NCBI RefSeq assembly: GCF_033097525.1
Contig: NZ_CP109907.1
Span: 1,240,001 to 1,304,000 of the forward strand
From: Sphingobacterium sp. UGAL515B_05
GTDB taxonomy: Bacteria > Bacteroidota > Bacteroidia > Sphingobacteriales > Sphingobacteriaceae
DNA length: 64,000 nt
Direction: 5' to 3'
Shown: one piece after another, positions 53,927-63,011 of the stretch
Numbering within the stretch: the stretch's first letter is position 1
Layout of the letters: the number at the start of each line of letters is the position of its first letter
The notes under the pieces: model-generated
Told to the model about the DNA's origin: nothing
The model's database searches: none
Seen by the model: the letters and a program-made list of their open reading frames with translations, nothing else
Position numbers and translations under genes: made by a program

Positions 53927-56068
53927 TCAATGTACACTAATCAAAGCGATTGCCCCCTTATCAAGATTCAGATCAATTATTCCGTCTTTCCTTATATCAA
54001 ACGTACCTTTTCCTTGTATCTTTACCTCTGGTATTCCGATATCGGATTTTAATCGTAGACGACCTCCATATTGACTTTTGATCCGGATGCTGGCTGTTTT
54101 TCCATCTTTCCGCTCTGCTGATACGAGATTTCCACCATCTGTCAAAAAATTGGTAAAGGAAACATTCTTCCATTTATGAGGAATAGCAGGAAACACGCGT
54201 AATACACCATTCCAATACTGCATACACAATTCTTGAATACTGGCCATCGCTGCCAGTGGGGTTTCTATCACCGGACCGCTTTCAGCATATAGTGTATTGG
54301 CTTTAATATATTTCTGCAATAGCACATCCAGCGAAGCCAAAGCCGAGTCTCCTCTTCCCATCATGGCATACATAGAGGCAGCCCCCGTAAATGAATAGCC
54401 CTGCAACAATTGCTTTTTGCCCTGCCAATGTGCAATAGAGCGCTCAATAAGAGATTGATTATTTACCTGATCCCAGTTTATATCGTAAAAAGGATAAATC
54501 ATCATTAGATGCGAATAGTGACGATGCGATTCGCCATAGGGAAGATCTTTTGCGATCATAAAGCCATCGACATCTTGTGGATAATCAATCAAGTTGGCCA
54601 ATACGTCTTTCCAGACAGCGTGAAGTTTATCCTTGCCGCCTCTTTCTTGATCCAGCTCAATAAGCGTCTTGAGCCCCCATTTGAAAATAGAAAGATCATA
54701 ATTTGTATCATAAGCATACCCTTTTGAATATTCTGGTGAATAGGTTTTCACACCGATATGGTATTTTCCTGCTTGATTTTTTTCCAATAAGTGCAAATGA
54801 TAATTTATCGCTTCCTTCAGTAGCGGAAATAAACGATCATATACTTCCTGCGACAGGGTCGCTCGATAATATTGATAATAACTATGCAACAGCCATACGA
54901 GATTCCCTAGCTCCTTTTCTCCATCGGAAGCCGCATCCAATGAAACATTTTTTGCCAGAAGAACAGGACTCCATAAGCTTGGCCCCGAGGAGCGACCTAC
55001 AGCCAAACTGTTATAGCGATAAGGCTCGGGAACATTTTGTCTTAAATTATCTTTATTCCGATCAATCATCTGAATCAACGAGTTTGCAATGCCGAGCTGG
55101 TTCGCTTTGAAAACAGGAGAATAAGCAAGTTGCATATTAAGATTAAGCCAGTACGCTGGCCAAGGAGTTGAACTTGTCCAGGGTCCCTGTAAATCCATAG
55201 CGGGTTTATCTGACCTTGTTGCACTGGCAAGCTTATACAGTTGCATATCATAAAACTGCTGGTAAACCGTATCTGGCAGCTCCAGTGTAGATGCTGCAAA
55301 ATAGTCTGTCCACCACTTACGATGGGATGCCAGTCCCTTCGTTAACTTTTGTTCATTAAAATTCTGAACATAATTGATCGCCTTTTTGACATAAGCGGTT
55401 CCCTGCTGGTTATAATCTACGGTAATTAAATAGGTATCCACTTCTTTGCTGGATCGGCCACAATAAGCCGTCACATACCCTCCACCAGCTAGAAGAGGCT
55501 GATCAAAATATTTTGTTTCGCCTTGCGTGCCAAAACTTCCTTTTGGATTTGTCGGATAGTTTTTCGGTTTTTGCGTATAGCTGAATCCCATCCTTGGACT
55601 GATGGCTTCGTCGGGCTTCCATGTAAGCTGGTAATTCCCGTTAAAATCTTTTTTAAATACCTCTAGCAAAATAATGTTGTCATTTGATAAGGTGGTCGTC
55701 CGAATTCTCACCATCCCTTGGCCTGTGCTGACTTTCGCCTCAGCATAGGCGTCTTTTAAATGAATTTCTCCTTGTGCCTGCACAATCGGGCTTTCTAATG
55801 CCAATTCAAAATGACCTAACGACATACGCGCCTGATCAAACAATTTATCGGCCGAATTCGCTCGATGATCATAAATATCAGTTCTTCCAATATCCACACG
55901 CATCGAATTCTTACCAGCTAAGTAGGTCATCGTTCCCAGGAGACCATTTCCAGTAAACACACCTTCATAAATCGTATGGCCCAACACTGGAATTCTATAT
56001 TGAGCTGATCCTCCAAATGGCTGGCATAGGATGCAAACGAGTAAAAACAGTATTCTTAGATTCATCAT
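53927..56068 (-). CDS. GH95-like (alpha/alpha)6 glycoside hydrolase, secreted
   Basis: A 713-residue exported protein (signal peptide to about residue 22) with an N-terminal beta-rich domain containing GNGLLGTMTY and MRVDIGRTDIYDHR, then an (alpha/alpha)6 catalytic domain with WPAYWLNLNMQLAYSP, NLVWLLHSYYQYYRAT and the motif SHRHYSHLMMIYPF, and a small C-terminal beta domain. The RHYSHL motif and domain order resemble GH95 alpha-L-fucosidase/galactosidase enzymes, but the sequence is shorter and more diverged than typical GH95 (about 780 residues), and it could belong to another family in that group. Its neighbours suggest action on uronate-containing oligosaccharides. It is followed by the second GH88, 144 bases on. 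Confidence 0.78.
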   Translation of the reverse strand: MMNLRILFLLVCILCQPFGGSAQYRIPVLGHTIYEGVFTGNGLLGTMTYLAGKNSMRVDIGRTDIYDHRANSADKLFDQARMSLGHFELALESPIVQAQGEIHLKDAYAEAKVSTGQGMVRIRTTTLSNDNIILLEVFKKDFNGNYQLTWKPDEAISPRMGFSYTQKPKNYPTNPKGSFGTQGETKYFDQPLLAGGGYVTAYCGRSSKEVDTYLITVDYNQQGTAYVKKAINYVQNFNEQKLTKGLASHRKWWTDYFAASTLELPDTVYQQFYDMQLYKLASATRSDKPAMDLQGPWTSSTPWPAYWLNLNMQLAYSPVFKANQLGIANSLIQMIDRNKDNLRQNVPEPYRYNSLAVGRSSGPSLWSPVLLAKNVSLDAASDGEKELGNLVWLLHSYYQYYRATLSQEVYDRLFPLLKEAINYHLHLLEKNQAGKYHIGVKTYSPEYSKGYAYDTNYDLSIFKWGLKTLIELDQERGGKDKLHAVWKDVLANLIDYPQDVDGFMIAKDLPYGESHRHYSHLMMIYPFYDINWDQVNNQSLIERSIAHWQGKKQLLQGYSFTGAASMYAMMGRGDSALASLDVLLQKYIKANTLYAESGPVIETPLAAMASIQELCMQYWNGVLRVFPAIPHKWKNVSFTNFLTDGGNLVSAERKDGKTASIRIKSQYGGRLRLKSDIGIPEVKIQGKGTFDIRKDGIIDLNLDKGAIALISVH

Positions 56069-56452
56069 TAGGATTCAATGCTATCAGAGCGACCATAAAG
56101 ATGCTGGATTATTCTCCTGAAATCAAGCCTCTTTTACGAAAACGATTGAGGAAAATCGAGATTCGAGTCCTTTTCTGTCCACCACATCGAATAGCTACCA
56201 CACTGAAATGTAACAATTTAGTAGATAAAGCAACACAGCATAGGCAATATTGGGGTAGCTATATATGAAAGAAATGAATTCAATAGTGCTCTTTTGTTAT
56301 TTTTTAATAAAACACAAATAAACAATACGTAAAATTTTAGTTATCAGTTTACATTTATCAGTTTTTTATTTATTTTTAAGATTAAATATCCAATGCCGTT
56401 ATTTTTAACAGCCTAATAGTGGATCAATTATAAAACAACTAATCCAACCAAA
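56069..56452. other. Divergent control region, no gene seen
   Basis: This 384-base AT-rich stretch separates the GH95-like gene (-) from the Gfo/Idh/MocA gene (+). A small open frame near 56017-56268 overlaps the end of the GH95-like gene and looks spurious. The notable element is a 10-bp direct repeat, TTATCAGTTT at 56341-56350 and 56355-56364, about 90 bases before the oxidoreductase start. No clear -7 box was found. Confidence 0.55.
56341..56364 (+). promoter_or_regulatory. Direct repeat TTATCAGTTT x2
   Basis: Two identical 10-bp copies start 14 bases apart in the divergent region upstream of the Gfo/Idh/MocA gene. Tandem direct repeats of this kind often bind activators of the AraC or similar type. 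Which regulator would bind is unknown. Confidence 0.4.
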
Positions 56453-57721
56453 ATGAAAGAACAGAATTCATCAAGGCGTGATTTCATAAAAAAATCCGTG
56501 GTCGGTGCTGCGGCATTTTCAATTGTACCACGCTTTGTACTCGGAGGACAGGGCTATCTTGCTCCGAGCGACCATCTAACCAAAGGTGTAATTGGTGTCG
56601 GCAATATGGGCCGTGGACACTTTGGCTACGCCGGAACTAAAACAGTAGCCATTTGTGATGTGGACAAAACCCATCTAGCGGCAGCACAAGCAGACTTAGG
56701 CGGTGGTGTGAAGGAATACCATGACTTTAGGGAGTTGATTAAATCTCCGGAAGTAGATATTGTGCATATTGCTACTCCGCCACATTGGCATGGACTAATG
56801 TCCATCGAAGCGGCAAAAGCAGGAAAAGATATCTGGTGTGAAAAACCAATGACACGTACTATCGGTGAAGGTAAAAAAGTGAAAGAAGCCATTGCACAAC
56901 ATGGCAATATCTTCCGTTTAAATACCTGGTTTCGTTTCAAGGATGATTTTTATGGAATGAATGTTCCAGTAAGCAAAATCAAAAAATTAGTTGATACTGG
57001 CATGTTAGGTTGGCCTTTGAAAGTTACGATAAGCAAACATACCGGCTTTGACTGGAAGTTCTATTGGGTAGGAAAGGAAAATTTACCAGAGGAGAAAGTA
57101 CCGGCTGAACTTGACTACGATTTTTGGTTAGGTCCGGCGCCATACAAGCCTTACAATAAACACCGCGTACATACCACTTTTAGAGGATATTGGGATTATG
57201 ATGGTGGCGGTCTAGGAGATATGGGGCAACATTATATGGATCCTGTTCAATACTTCTTAGGTAAAGACAACGAAAGCCCGATTACCGTCGACGTTGATGC
57301 TCCGCAGCAACATCCGGATGCCGTGGGCACGTGGAGACGAATTACATTTACCTATGCCGATGGTTGTCAGATCATTCTAGACGGTGAAGCGAAAGATGAA
57401 AAGGCAGCCTATATTGAAGGTCCAAAAGGTAAATTATATAGAGGGTTTCAATCAGATATACCAGATTTGGAGAGAAAACTTGCACAGTATCCTGAACCTG
57501 CACCACAGATTACTGACTTCTTGGAATCCGTTCGCACAAGAGAAAAGTTTGCACTGAATGAAATCAATGGACACCGTTCTTGTACCTTGGTCAACATGGG
57601 ATTAGCAGCATTGCGACTGAACAGATCACTAAAATATGACTCCCAAAATGAGCTATTTATTAATGACGACGCCGCAAATAGATTAATTCACCAACCAATG
57701 AGAGGCCCTTGGTCTATTTAA
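56453..57721 (+). CDS. Gfo/Idh/MocA oxidoreductase with a Tat signal
   Basis: A 422-residue oxidoreductase exported by the Tat pathway: SRRDFIKKS (7-15) is a Tat motif followed by a hydrophobic stretch, so the folded protein with its NAD(P) should reach the periplasm. The Rossmann start is GVIGVGNMGRGH (about 45-56), the EKP motif is at 130-132 and the substrate domain contains GGLGDMGQHYMDP. Relatives oxidise the C3 hydroxyl of sugars to 3-keto-glycosides. Its gene is followed 12 bases later by the DUF1080 gene, which fits a two-step oxidation and cleavage of glycosidic bonds. The sugar is not identified. Confidence 0.92.
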   Translation: MKEQNSSRRDFIKKSVVGAAAFSIVPRFVLGGQGYLAPSDHLTKGVIGVGNMGRGHFGYAGTKTVAICDVDKTHLAAAQADLGGGVKEYHDFRELIKSPEVDIVHIATPPHWHGLMSIEAAKAGKDIWCEKPMTRTIGEGKKVKEAIAQHGNIFRLNTWFRFKDDFYGMNVPVSKIKKLVDTGMLGWPLKVTISKHTGFDWKFYWVGKENLPEEKVPAELDYDFWLGPAPYKPYNKHRVHTTFRGYWDYDGGGLGDMGQHYMDPVQYFLGKDNESPITVDVDAPQQHPDAVGTWRRITFTYADGCQIILDGEAKDEKAAYIEGPKGKLYRGFQSDIPDLERKLAQYPEPAPQITDFLESVRTREKFALNEINGHRSCTLVNMGLAALRLNRSLKYDSQNELFINDDAANRLIHQPMRGPWSI

Positions 57722-57733
57722 AAAGATATCCTA

Positions 57734-60700
57734 ATGAAAAGAATATTCAATTCGCTGACCGTATTGCTTCTTATATCTAGTGCAACCTACGCTCAGCAAC
57801 CACAAAATAGAACGACTGCAACTAAAATAGCAGACGTATTGGCACAACAGCCTGCCGAAGAAAAAGAAAAGTTTTTACTTGCCATGCATGAGCTGGAAGG
57901 TTTTTCTTCTGATGATGTCGTTACGTTCCTCAAAGGACTTAAAGCACCAGGTAGCAACAATGCTCCGATAGAATTTGCGGCAAACAGCTATTCGTTTTAT
58001 GTAAACCAACCAGGTAAAGAACAGCAGAAAAGAGTGTTTGTTGAAGGATTGGCAAAATCCATAGCGCAATTGAGTGAACCAACAAATCAAGTCTTTGCCC
58101 TACGCCTGTTACGCCAATGTGCAGATAATACAGCTATACCTGCTGTCGCAAATTGTTTGACAAACGATTATCTTGCAGATGCAGCAGCGAGAACCCTAGT
58201 ATCTATTCGTACCCCTGAATCAACAGCAGCCTTAGAAAAAGCTTTAGCAGCATCCACAACAGAGAAAACTGCCATTGCCCTGGTTACAGCACTCGGAGAT
58301 CTAAAAGATAAAAATGCTGAAAGTGCCATTTTAGGATTAACGCAAAAATATAATTCGGATAGCTTCCAGCGGACGGCATTAATTGCGTTGAGCAAAATCG
58401 GAGGTACAGCCTCAGAACCGCTATTCCAGGAAAAACTAAATGCTGCCGGCTATAGCTATGACAAATTGGATGCAGTAGGACTTGGTATTGACTATGCTCA
58501 AGCATTGATCGACAATAAACACGACCAAGATGCGGTTAAGTTCCTAAACAAGTTTTTCCAGGAATCTCAAAAAGTAAAATCGATCAACGGCCAAATTGCA
58601 TCGCTTAAATTATTGACAACCATCGACCCAGCGAAACAACAAAAGAATTTGTTAGCAGCTGTTAAGAGCGATAACGGTGCTTACCGTAACATTGCATTAC
58701 AATTACTCGGAAAATACGGAAAAGGCGCCGACGCAAAAAGCTTGCTTGCTTTAGCAAGCAAGGGTACGCCTGAAGTGCAAGAAAGTGTATTGAACTACTT
58801 AGCCCACAATGGTTCGGCAAGCAGCTTAAAACTAATCCAGGCATTAGTAAATAAAACGCAGTCTCCAGTAACTAAATTAGCTGGATTAAGTGCGCTAAAC
58901 ACACTATCTCAGGGTAAAGAAACCAATACCTTAATCCAGGCGCTCAACGCTGATCAACAATTCAATAATTCGGTAAAAGCATTGATCCTTTCATCGAAAG
59001 ATGCAAATGTCGTTACTGACGTCAACAATGCACTTGCCACTGTAGACGACGACAAAAAGATTCAATTGCTGGATATTTTAAGTAAACGTTCCAACAATGC
59101 ATCATCCAAAGCTGTATTGGCCATAAAGAGTTCAAACCCTGCTGTCGAAGAAGCAATCAACAAAGCACTCCCAAATGTAGCTCAAGAATCGGATTTAGAA
59201 GAACTATTCAGTAGGTTAAACAATACGACAGACAATAAATCTGCCGTGCTATTGCAACGTGCCATTGTCAATGTGGTTCAGTCAAGCACAAATTCAAAAG
59301 GATTGACAGAAAAACTAGCTGCAAATATATCGAAGTCTGCAGCACCTAATACCGCTAAGTATTTCCCTATTTTTGCTGGACTTGGTGATACCCAGTCATT
59401 GAAAGCTGTAACTGCCTACCTTAACAACACTAATACAGGTCTACGGTCTGCAGCAATTGAGTCTTTGGCTGGATGGTCTACCTCCAACGCACTGCCAGAA
59501 TTAGTATCGCTGTCCCGAACAGAAAAAGATGACAATCTTTTCAATACGGTCTACAAAGGATTAATTAAATCAATTTCTTCTTCTTCTAATACGCCTGAAC
59601 AGAAAACTTTGTTATTAAGAGATGCATTTAACGTTGCCAAAACAGCCGATCAGAAAAAAGCAGCATTATCGGCGTTACAACCTACAGGAACATACCAGTC
59701 TTTAGTTTTTGCCGCCGATTTAATGAACGACGCTCAACTTGGCGGAACTGCGGCCAATGTAGCGATGAACATTGCAATGGACAACAAGTTCTATGGCAAA
59801 AAAGTTAGAGAGGTTCTTGAACAAGTAATCGGTAAATTGTCGGGTAGTGAAAGTGGATACCTTAAAGAAGCTGTTGTTCGCTATCTTGCTGAAATGCCAA
59901 TCAAAGAAGGCTATGTTTCGATGTTCAACGGTAAAGACCTAAGTGGCTGGAAAGGTTTGGTAGCGGATCCGATCAAACGCAGTAAAATGAACGAGAAAAC
60001 TTTAGCAGCAGAACAAGCTAAAGCCGACGATATCATGCGTAAAGGCTGGTCTGTATCTAATGGTGAAATCGTATTTAGTGGTAAAGGCGACAATCTCGCT
60101 ACTGTAAAACAATACGGCGACTTCGAAATGCTCGTAGACTGGAAATTGGAGAACTACGGTGGTATAGAAGGTGATGCCGGTATTTACTTAAGAGGTACTC
60201 CACAAGTACAAATTTGGGATATCGCAAATACAAGAGTTGGCGCCCAAGTTGGCTCCGGCGGATTATACAATAACCAGAAAAATGAAAGCAAACCATTGAA
60301 GGTTGCCGACAACGCTACTGGCGAATGGAATACATTTAAAATCAAAATGGTAGACGATAAAGTCACAGTTTGGTTAAATGGACAGTTAGTAACCGATAAT
60401 ATTCCGCTTGAAAACTATTGGGATAGAAACCAATCAATTTTCCCTACCGAACAAATTGAGTTACAAGCGCATGGTTCAGTTGTTTATTACAGAGATCTTT
60501 TTATCAAGGAATTCCCAAGAAAACAAATCTTTAAATTGAGCGATCAAGAGAAAAAAGAAGGTTTTGAAGTACTTTTTGATGGAACAAACCTCGACAAGTG
60601 GACAGAAAACCAAGCTTATGTCGTCAATGACGAAGGTTATATCTGGGTGTATCCAAATGCAAAATTTGGTGGAAACCTTTACACAAAAGAAGAATATGCA

Positions 60701-61135
60701 GACTTCATTTATCGCTTCGACTTCAAATTAACTCCTGGAGCCAACAATGGTGTGGGAATACGCGCTCCTCTGGAGGGAGATGCCGCATATGAGGCCATGG
60801 AAATCCAGGTACTTGATGATGGTGCAGATGTTTATAAAGACTTGAAGCAATACCAATATCACGGTTCAATTTATGGAGTTGTTCCTGCCAAAAAAGGTCA
60901 TTTAAAACCTGTAGGTGAATGGAACTCCGAGGAAATCGTGGTGAAAGGAAATCGCATCAAAGTTACACTGAATGGCGCGGTTATCGTGGATGCGGATATC
61001 GCCGAGGCAAGCAAAAATGGAACCCTGGATGGCAAACAACATCCTGGGCTTAAACGAACCTCTGGTCATATCGGATTTTTAGGACACGGTACCGAAGTAT
61101 TCTTTAAAGATATTCGAGTAAAAAAACTCAAATAG
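57734..61135 (+). CDS. Secreted HEAT-repeat protein with two DUF1080 (3-keto-glycoside hydrolase) domains
   Basis: A 1133-residue exported protein (signal peptide to about residue 20, ATYAQQ). Residues of about 25-690 are HEAT-like helical repeats. Two DUF1080 domains follow: the first near 715-930 (GYVSMFNGKDLSGWKGL, GDAGIYLRGTPQVQIWD) and the second near 940-1133 (GFEVLFDGTNLDKWTENQAY, GANNGVGIRAPLEGDAAYEA, EVFFKDIRV). DUF1080 is the family of 3-keto-disaccharide/glycoside hydrolases, which cleave a bond made labile by oxidation at C3. With the upstream Gfo/Idh/MocA enzyme it could form such a pathway. A function for the HEAT part, perhaps scaffolding or glycan binding, is not known. It is the last gene of its operon, closed by a terminator. 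Confidence 0.9.
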   Translation: MKRIFNSLTVLLLISSATYAQQPQNRTTATKIADVLAQQPAEEKEKFLLAMHELEGFSSDDVVTFLKGLKAPGSNNAPIEFAANSYSFYVNQPGKEQQKRVFVEGLAKSIAQLSEPTNQVFALRLLRQCADNTAIPAVANCLTNDYLADAAARTLVSIRTPESTAALEKALAASTTEKTAIALVTALGDLKDKNAESAILGLTQKYNSDSFQRTALIALSKIGGTASEPLFQEKLNAAGYSYDKLDAVGLGIDYAQALIDNKHDQDAVKFLNKFFQESQKVKSINGQIASLKLLTTIDPAKQQKNLLAAVKSDNGAYRNIALQLLGKYGKGADAKSLLALASKGTPEVQESVLNYLAHNGSASSLKLIQALVNKTQSPVTKLAGLSALNTLSQGKETNTLIQALNADQQFNNSVKALILSSKDANVVTDVNNALATVDDDKKIQLLDILSKRSNNASSKAVLAIKSSNPAVEEAINKALPNVAQESDLEELFSRLNNTTDNKSAVLLQRAIVNVVQSSTNSKGLTEKLAANISKSAAPNTAKYFPIFAGLGDTQSLKAVTAYLNNTNTGLRSAAIESLAGWSTSNALPELVSLSRTEKDDNLFNTVYKGLIKSISSSSNTPEQKTLLLRDAFNVAKTADQKKAALSALQPTGTYQSLVFAADLMNDAQLGGTAANVAMNIAMDNKFYGKKVREVLEQVIGKLSGSESGYLKEAVVRYLAEMPIKEGYVSMFNGKDLSGWKGLVADPIKRSKMNEKTLAAEQAKADDIMRKGWSVSNGEIVFSGKGDNLATVKQYGDFEMLVDWKLENYGGIEGDAGIYLRGTPQVQIWDIANTRVGAQVGSGGLYNNQKNESKPLKVADNATGEWNTFKIKMVDDKVTVWLNGQLVTDNIPLENYWDRNQSIFPTEQIELQAHGSVVYYRDLFIKEFPRKQIFKLSDQEKKEGFEVLFDGTNLDKWTENQAYVVNDEGYIWVYPNAKFGGNLYTKEEYADFIYRFDFKLTPGANNGVGIRAPLEGDAAYEAMEIQVLDDGADVYKDLKQYQYHGSIYGVVPAKKGHLKPVGEWNSEEIVVKGNRIKVTLNGAVIVDADIAEASKNGTLDGKQHPGLKRTSGHIGFLGHGTEVFFKDIRVKKLK

Positions 61136-61154
61136 TCTAAACTTATACGTAGAG

Positions 61155-61182
61155 AGGGGATAAGGAATCTTATCCCCTTTTT
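61155..61182 (+). terminator. Terminator of the oxidoreductase/DUF1080 operon
   Basis: A perfect 10-bp stem, AGGGGATAAG (61155-61164) with CTTATCCCCT (61169-61178), and a 4-base loop are followed by TTTT. It lies 19 bases after the DUF1080 stop. Confidence 0.87.
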
Positions 61183-61193
61183 GCTAATTAGCC

Positions 61194-61210
61194 CACTTGC
61201 TTGTCAAGTG
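61194..61210. promoter_or_regulatory. CACTTG...CAAGTG dyad upstream of the ROK gene
   Basis: Perfect 6-bp inverted arms (61194-61199, 61205-61210) are separated by 5 bases, 77 bases upstream of the ROK regulator's start. ROK repressors bind dyads near their own and their target promoters, so this may be an operator. Confidence 0.4.
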
Positions 61211-61286
61211 AGAAAAATAACCAAATGATTCCAAAACTTTTGCTAAATTAAAGCCCTGAGGATTCTATTTCAAAATATGATGTTTT

Positions 61287-62537
61287 ATGACTAAAGCCGT
61301 AAACTTACTGATTAACAAAAAATTGGAGAGTAAACCTGAAAAGAAAAATCTGTTCAATAAACTCTCCATTATAAAATTAATAGCCGAATTAGGATCTGTA
61401 TCGGTAAATGACATTGTAAAAAACCTCTATTTAAGCCTGCCTACGGTAAATAGCCTGATTGCAGAATTGCTGGAAGATGATTTTATCCGTCAATTTGACA
61501 AAGGAGAATCTATTGGTGGTCGCAAACCCAATTTATATAAATTATGTGATGGATTGTTTCAAGTGCTGTCGATTGAACTTCAACGTTTCTCTATTACAAT
61601 GAGCATCATGGACAATAACCAGAACATAATTGCTGAAACGATCGAGCTGGACAACGAACTATCCCGCGATGCAGAAAATCTCGCCAGCATTACACAAATT
61701 ATAGATCAATATCTGGTCGACAAATCAGTTGATGTCGAAAACCTAACGGGGCTTATCATTGGTATGCCGGGCTTGATCAACGCTGAAGAAGGTACCAACG
61801 AGACTTTTTTACATGACGATAATCAATCCATAACAAACTATTTTGAGCACATATATAAAAAACCGGTCTTCATTCTGAATGACGTCAAAGGTGCAGCTTA
61901 TGCAGAATTGAAATTTGGATTGGCAAAAAACACAAAAAACAGTTTAATTATCCTAATGGATTGGGGGATAGGTTTGGGAATCGTGTCCAATGGAGAAGTC
62001 TATCTAGGCCGTGATGGCTACTCCGGCGAAGTAGGACATATGCCCTTTATCGACAACGGTGAACTTTGCTATTGTGGCAAAAGAGGCTGCCTAGAGACTG
62101 TCGCTTCTGGAATTGCACTGGTTAACAATGCCAAGCAGGAAATAAAAAAAGGAGAGCTGACTAAATTAAATGAATTACAACCCGATGAATTACAACATTT
62201 AACACCGACACATATTATTGAAGCTGCAAATAAAGGGGACCAATTTGCAATAAATCAGATTTCTAAACTGGGAACAAATCTAGGCAAGGCATTTGCATCG
62301 CTAATACAACTGCTCAACCCCGAATTGATCGTGTTGGGTGGAAAAATTGCAAAAGCAAATGAATTGATCACTATTCCGATACAGCAAGCCATAAATTCTT
62401 ATACCATGGCGATATTGAAGGAACATTGTGACATAAAAGTTTCAAGCCTAAATCTCGACAGCAATACTGTAGGCCTTACAAACTATTTCATCACAAAATA
62501 CCTATCCGTTGAACTACTTCGGAAATCCAAAATCTAA
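61287..62537 (+). CDS. ROK-family transcriptional regulator
   Basis: A 416-residue NagC/XylR-type ROK protein. The N-terminus holds an HTH (about 22-68, LYLSLPTVNSLIAELLEDD) and the C-terminal ROK domain begins near residue 90. The domain has the sugar-kinase-like GLIIGMPGLIN, the GEVGHMP segment and the zinc site LCYCGKRGCLE. ROK repressors bind a sugar or sugar phosphate. Immediately downstream of the oxidoreductase/DUF1080 operon, it is a candidate regulator of those genes. The kinase Asp/Gly residues appear intact enough that sugar kinase activity cannot be excluded. Its end overlaps the convergent gene's end by 4 bases. Confidence 0.93.
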   Translation: MTKAVNLLINKKLESKPEKKNLFNKLSIIKLIAELGSVSVNDIVKNLYLSLPTVNSLIAELLEDDFIRQFDKGESIGGRKPNLYKLCDGLFQVLSIELQRFSITMSIMDNNQNIIAETIELDNELSRDAENLASITQIIDQYLVDKSVDVENLTGLIIGMPGLINAEEGTNETFLHDDNQSITNYFEHIYKKPVFILNDVKGAAYAELKFGLAKNTKNSLIILMDWGIGLGIVSNGEVYLGRDGYSGEVGHMPFIDNGELCYCGKRGCLETVASGIALVNNAKQEIKKGELTKLNELQPDELQHLTPTHIIEAANKGDQFAINQISKLGTNLGKAFASLIQLLNPELIVLGGKIAKANELITIPIQQAINSYTMAILKEHCDIKVSSLNLDSNTVGLTNYFITKYLSVELLRKSKI

Positions 62538-62893
62538 AATTGCCCTGTACTCAATAAAACAAGAGTACAGGCTCTTTCAGTCTTAATACCGTGCTCCATA
62601 GCGAGCTGCTCTAATTCAGCATTTTCCGCACCAGGATTAAATATAATTCTTTTGGGCTTCGTCGCTAATATATAATCGTAATACTCCTTCTGATTAGGCT
62701 CACCAAGATACATCGTCACAGTGTCAATATCGGTGTATATCTCACCTTTTTTTTCAACAGGAACTCCAGCTGCTTCACCTCCACTCAAGCCAATATTGAC
62801 GATATCATGCCCGTGCTTATGCAGCATATTTGCAGCTTTATTCGAATAACGCGAAGGATTGGTGCTGGCACCCAAAATCAATGTTTTTTTCAT
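62534..62893 (-). CDS. CoA-binding-domain protein
   Basis: A 119-residue Rossmann-fold CoA-binding protein of the YccU type, cytoplasmic and of unknown role. It starts MKKTLILGASTNPSRYSNKA, with GASTNP as the nucleotide loop, and has RIIFNPGAENAELEQLAMEH in the second half, as in the family. I chose the ATG at 62891-62893; the 17 extra residues upstream are Arg-rich and lie outside the fold. It is convergent with the ROK gene (4-base overlap of stops: TAA and TAG). Confidence 0.9.
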   Translation of the reverse strand: MKKTLILGASTNPSRYSNKAANMLHKHGHDIVNIGLSGGEAAGVPVEKKGEIYTDIDTVTMYLGEPNQKEYYDYILATKPKRIIFNPGAENAELEQLAMEHGIKTERACTLVLLSTGQF

Positions 62894-63011
62894 CTTTTTA
62901 TTCCTTTTATATCTACCTCTTGCTCGCCCACTACCCACAGTCAACTTACGCCCTATTGTAACTAAAGAGCGAAGATGACTATGATTTTATCAAAATAATA
63001 TTACTTAGAAA

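Noticed and set aside
56017..56268. Plus-strand frame at the start of the divergent region
   Set aside because: It begins inside the GH95-like gene and lacks features; the region is better explained as control DNA.
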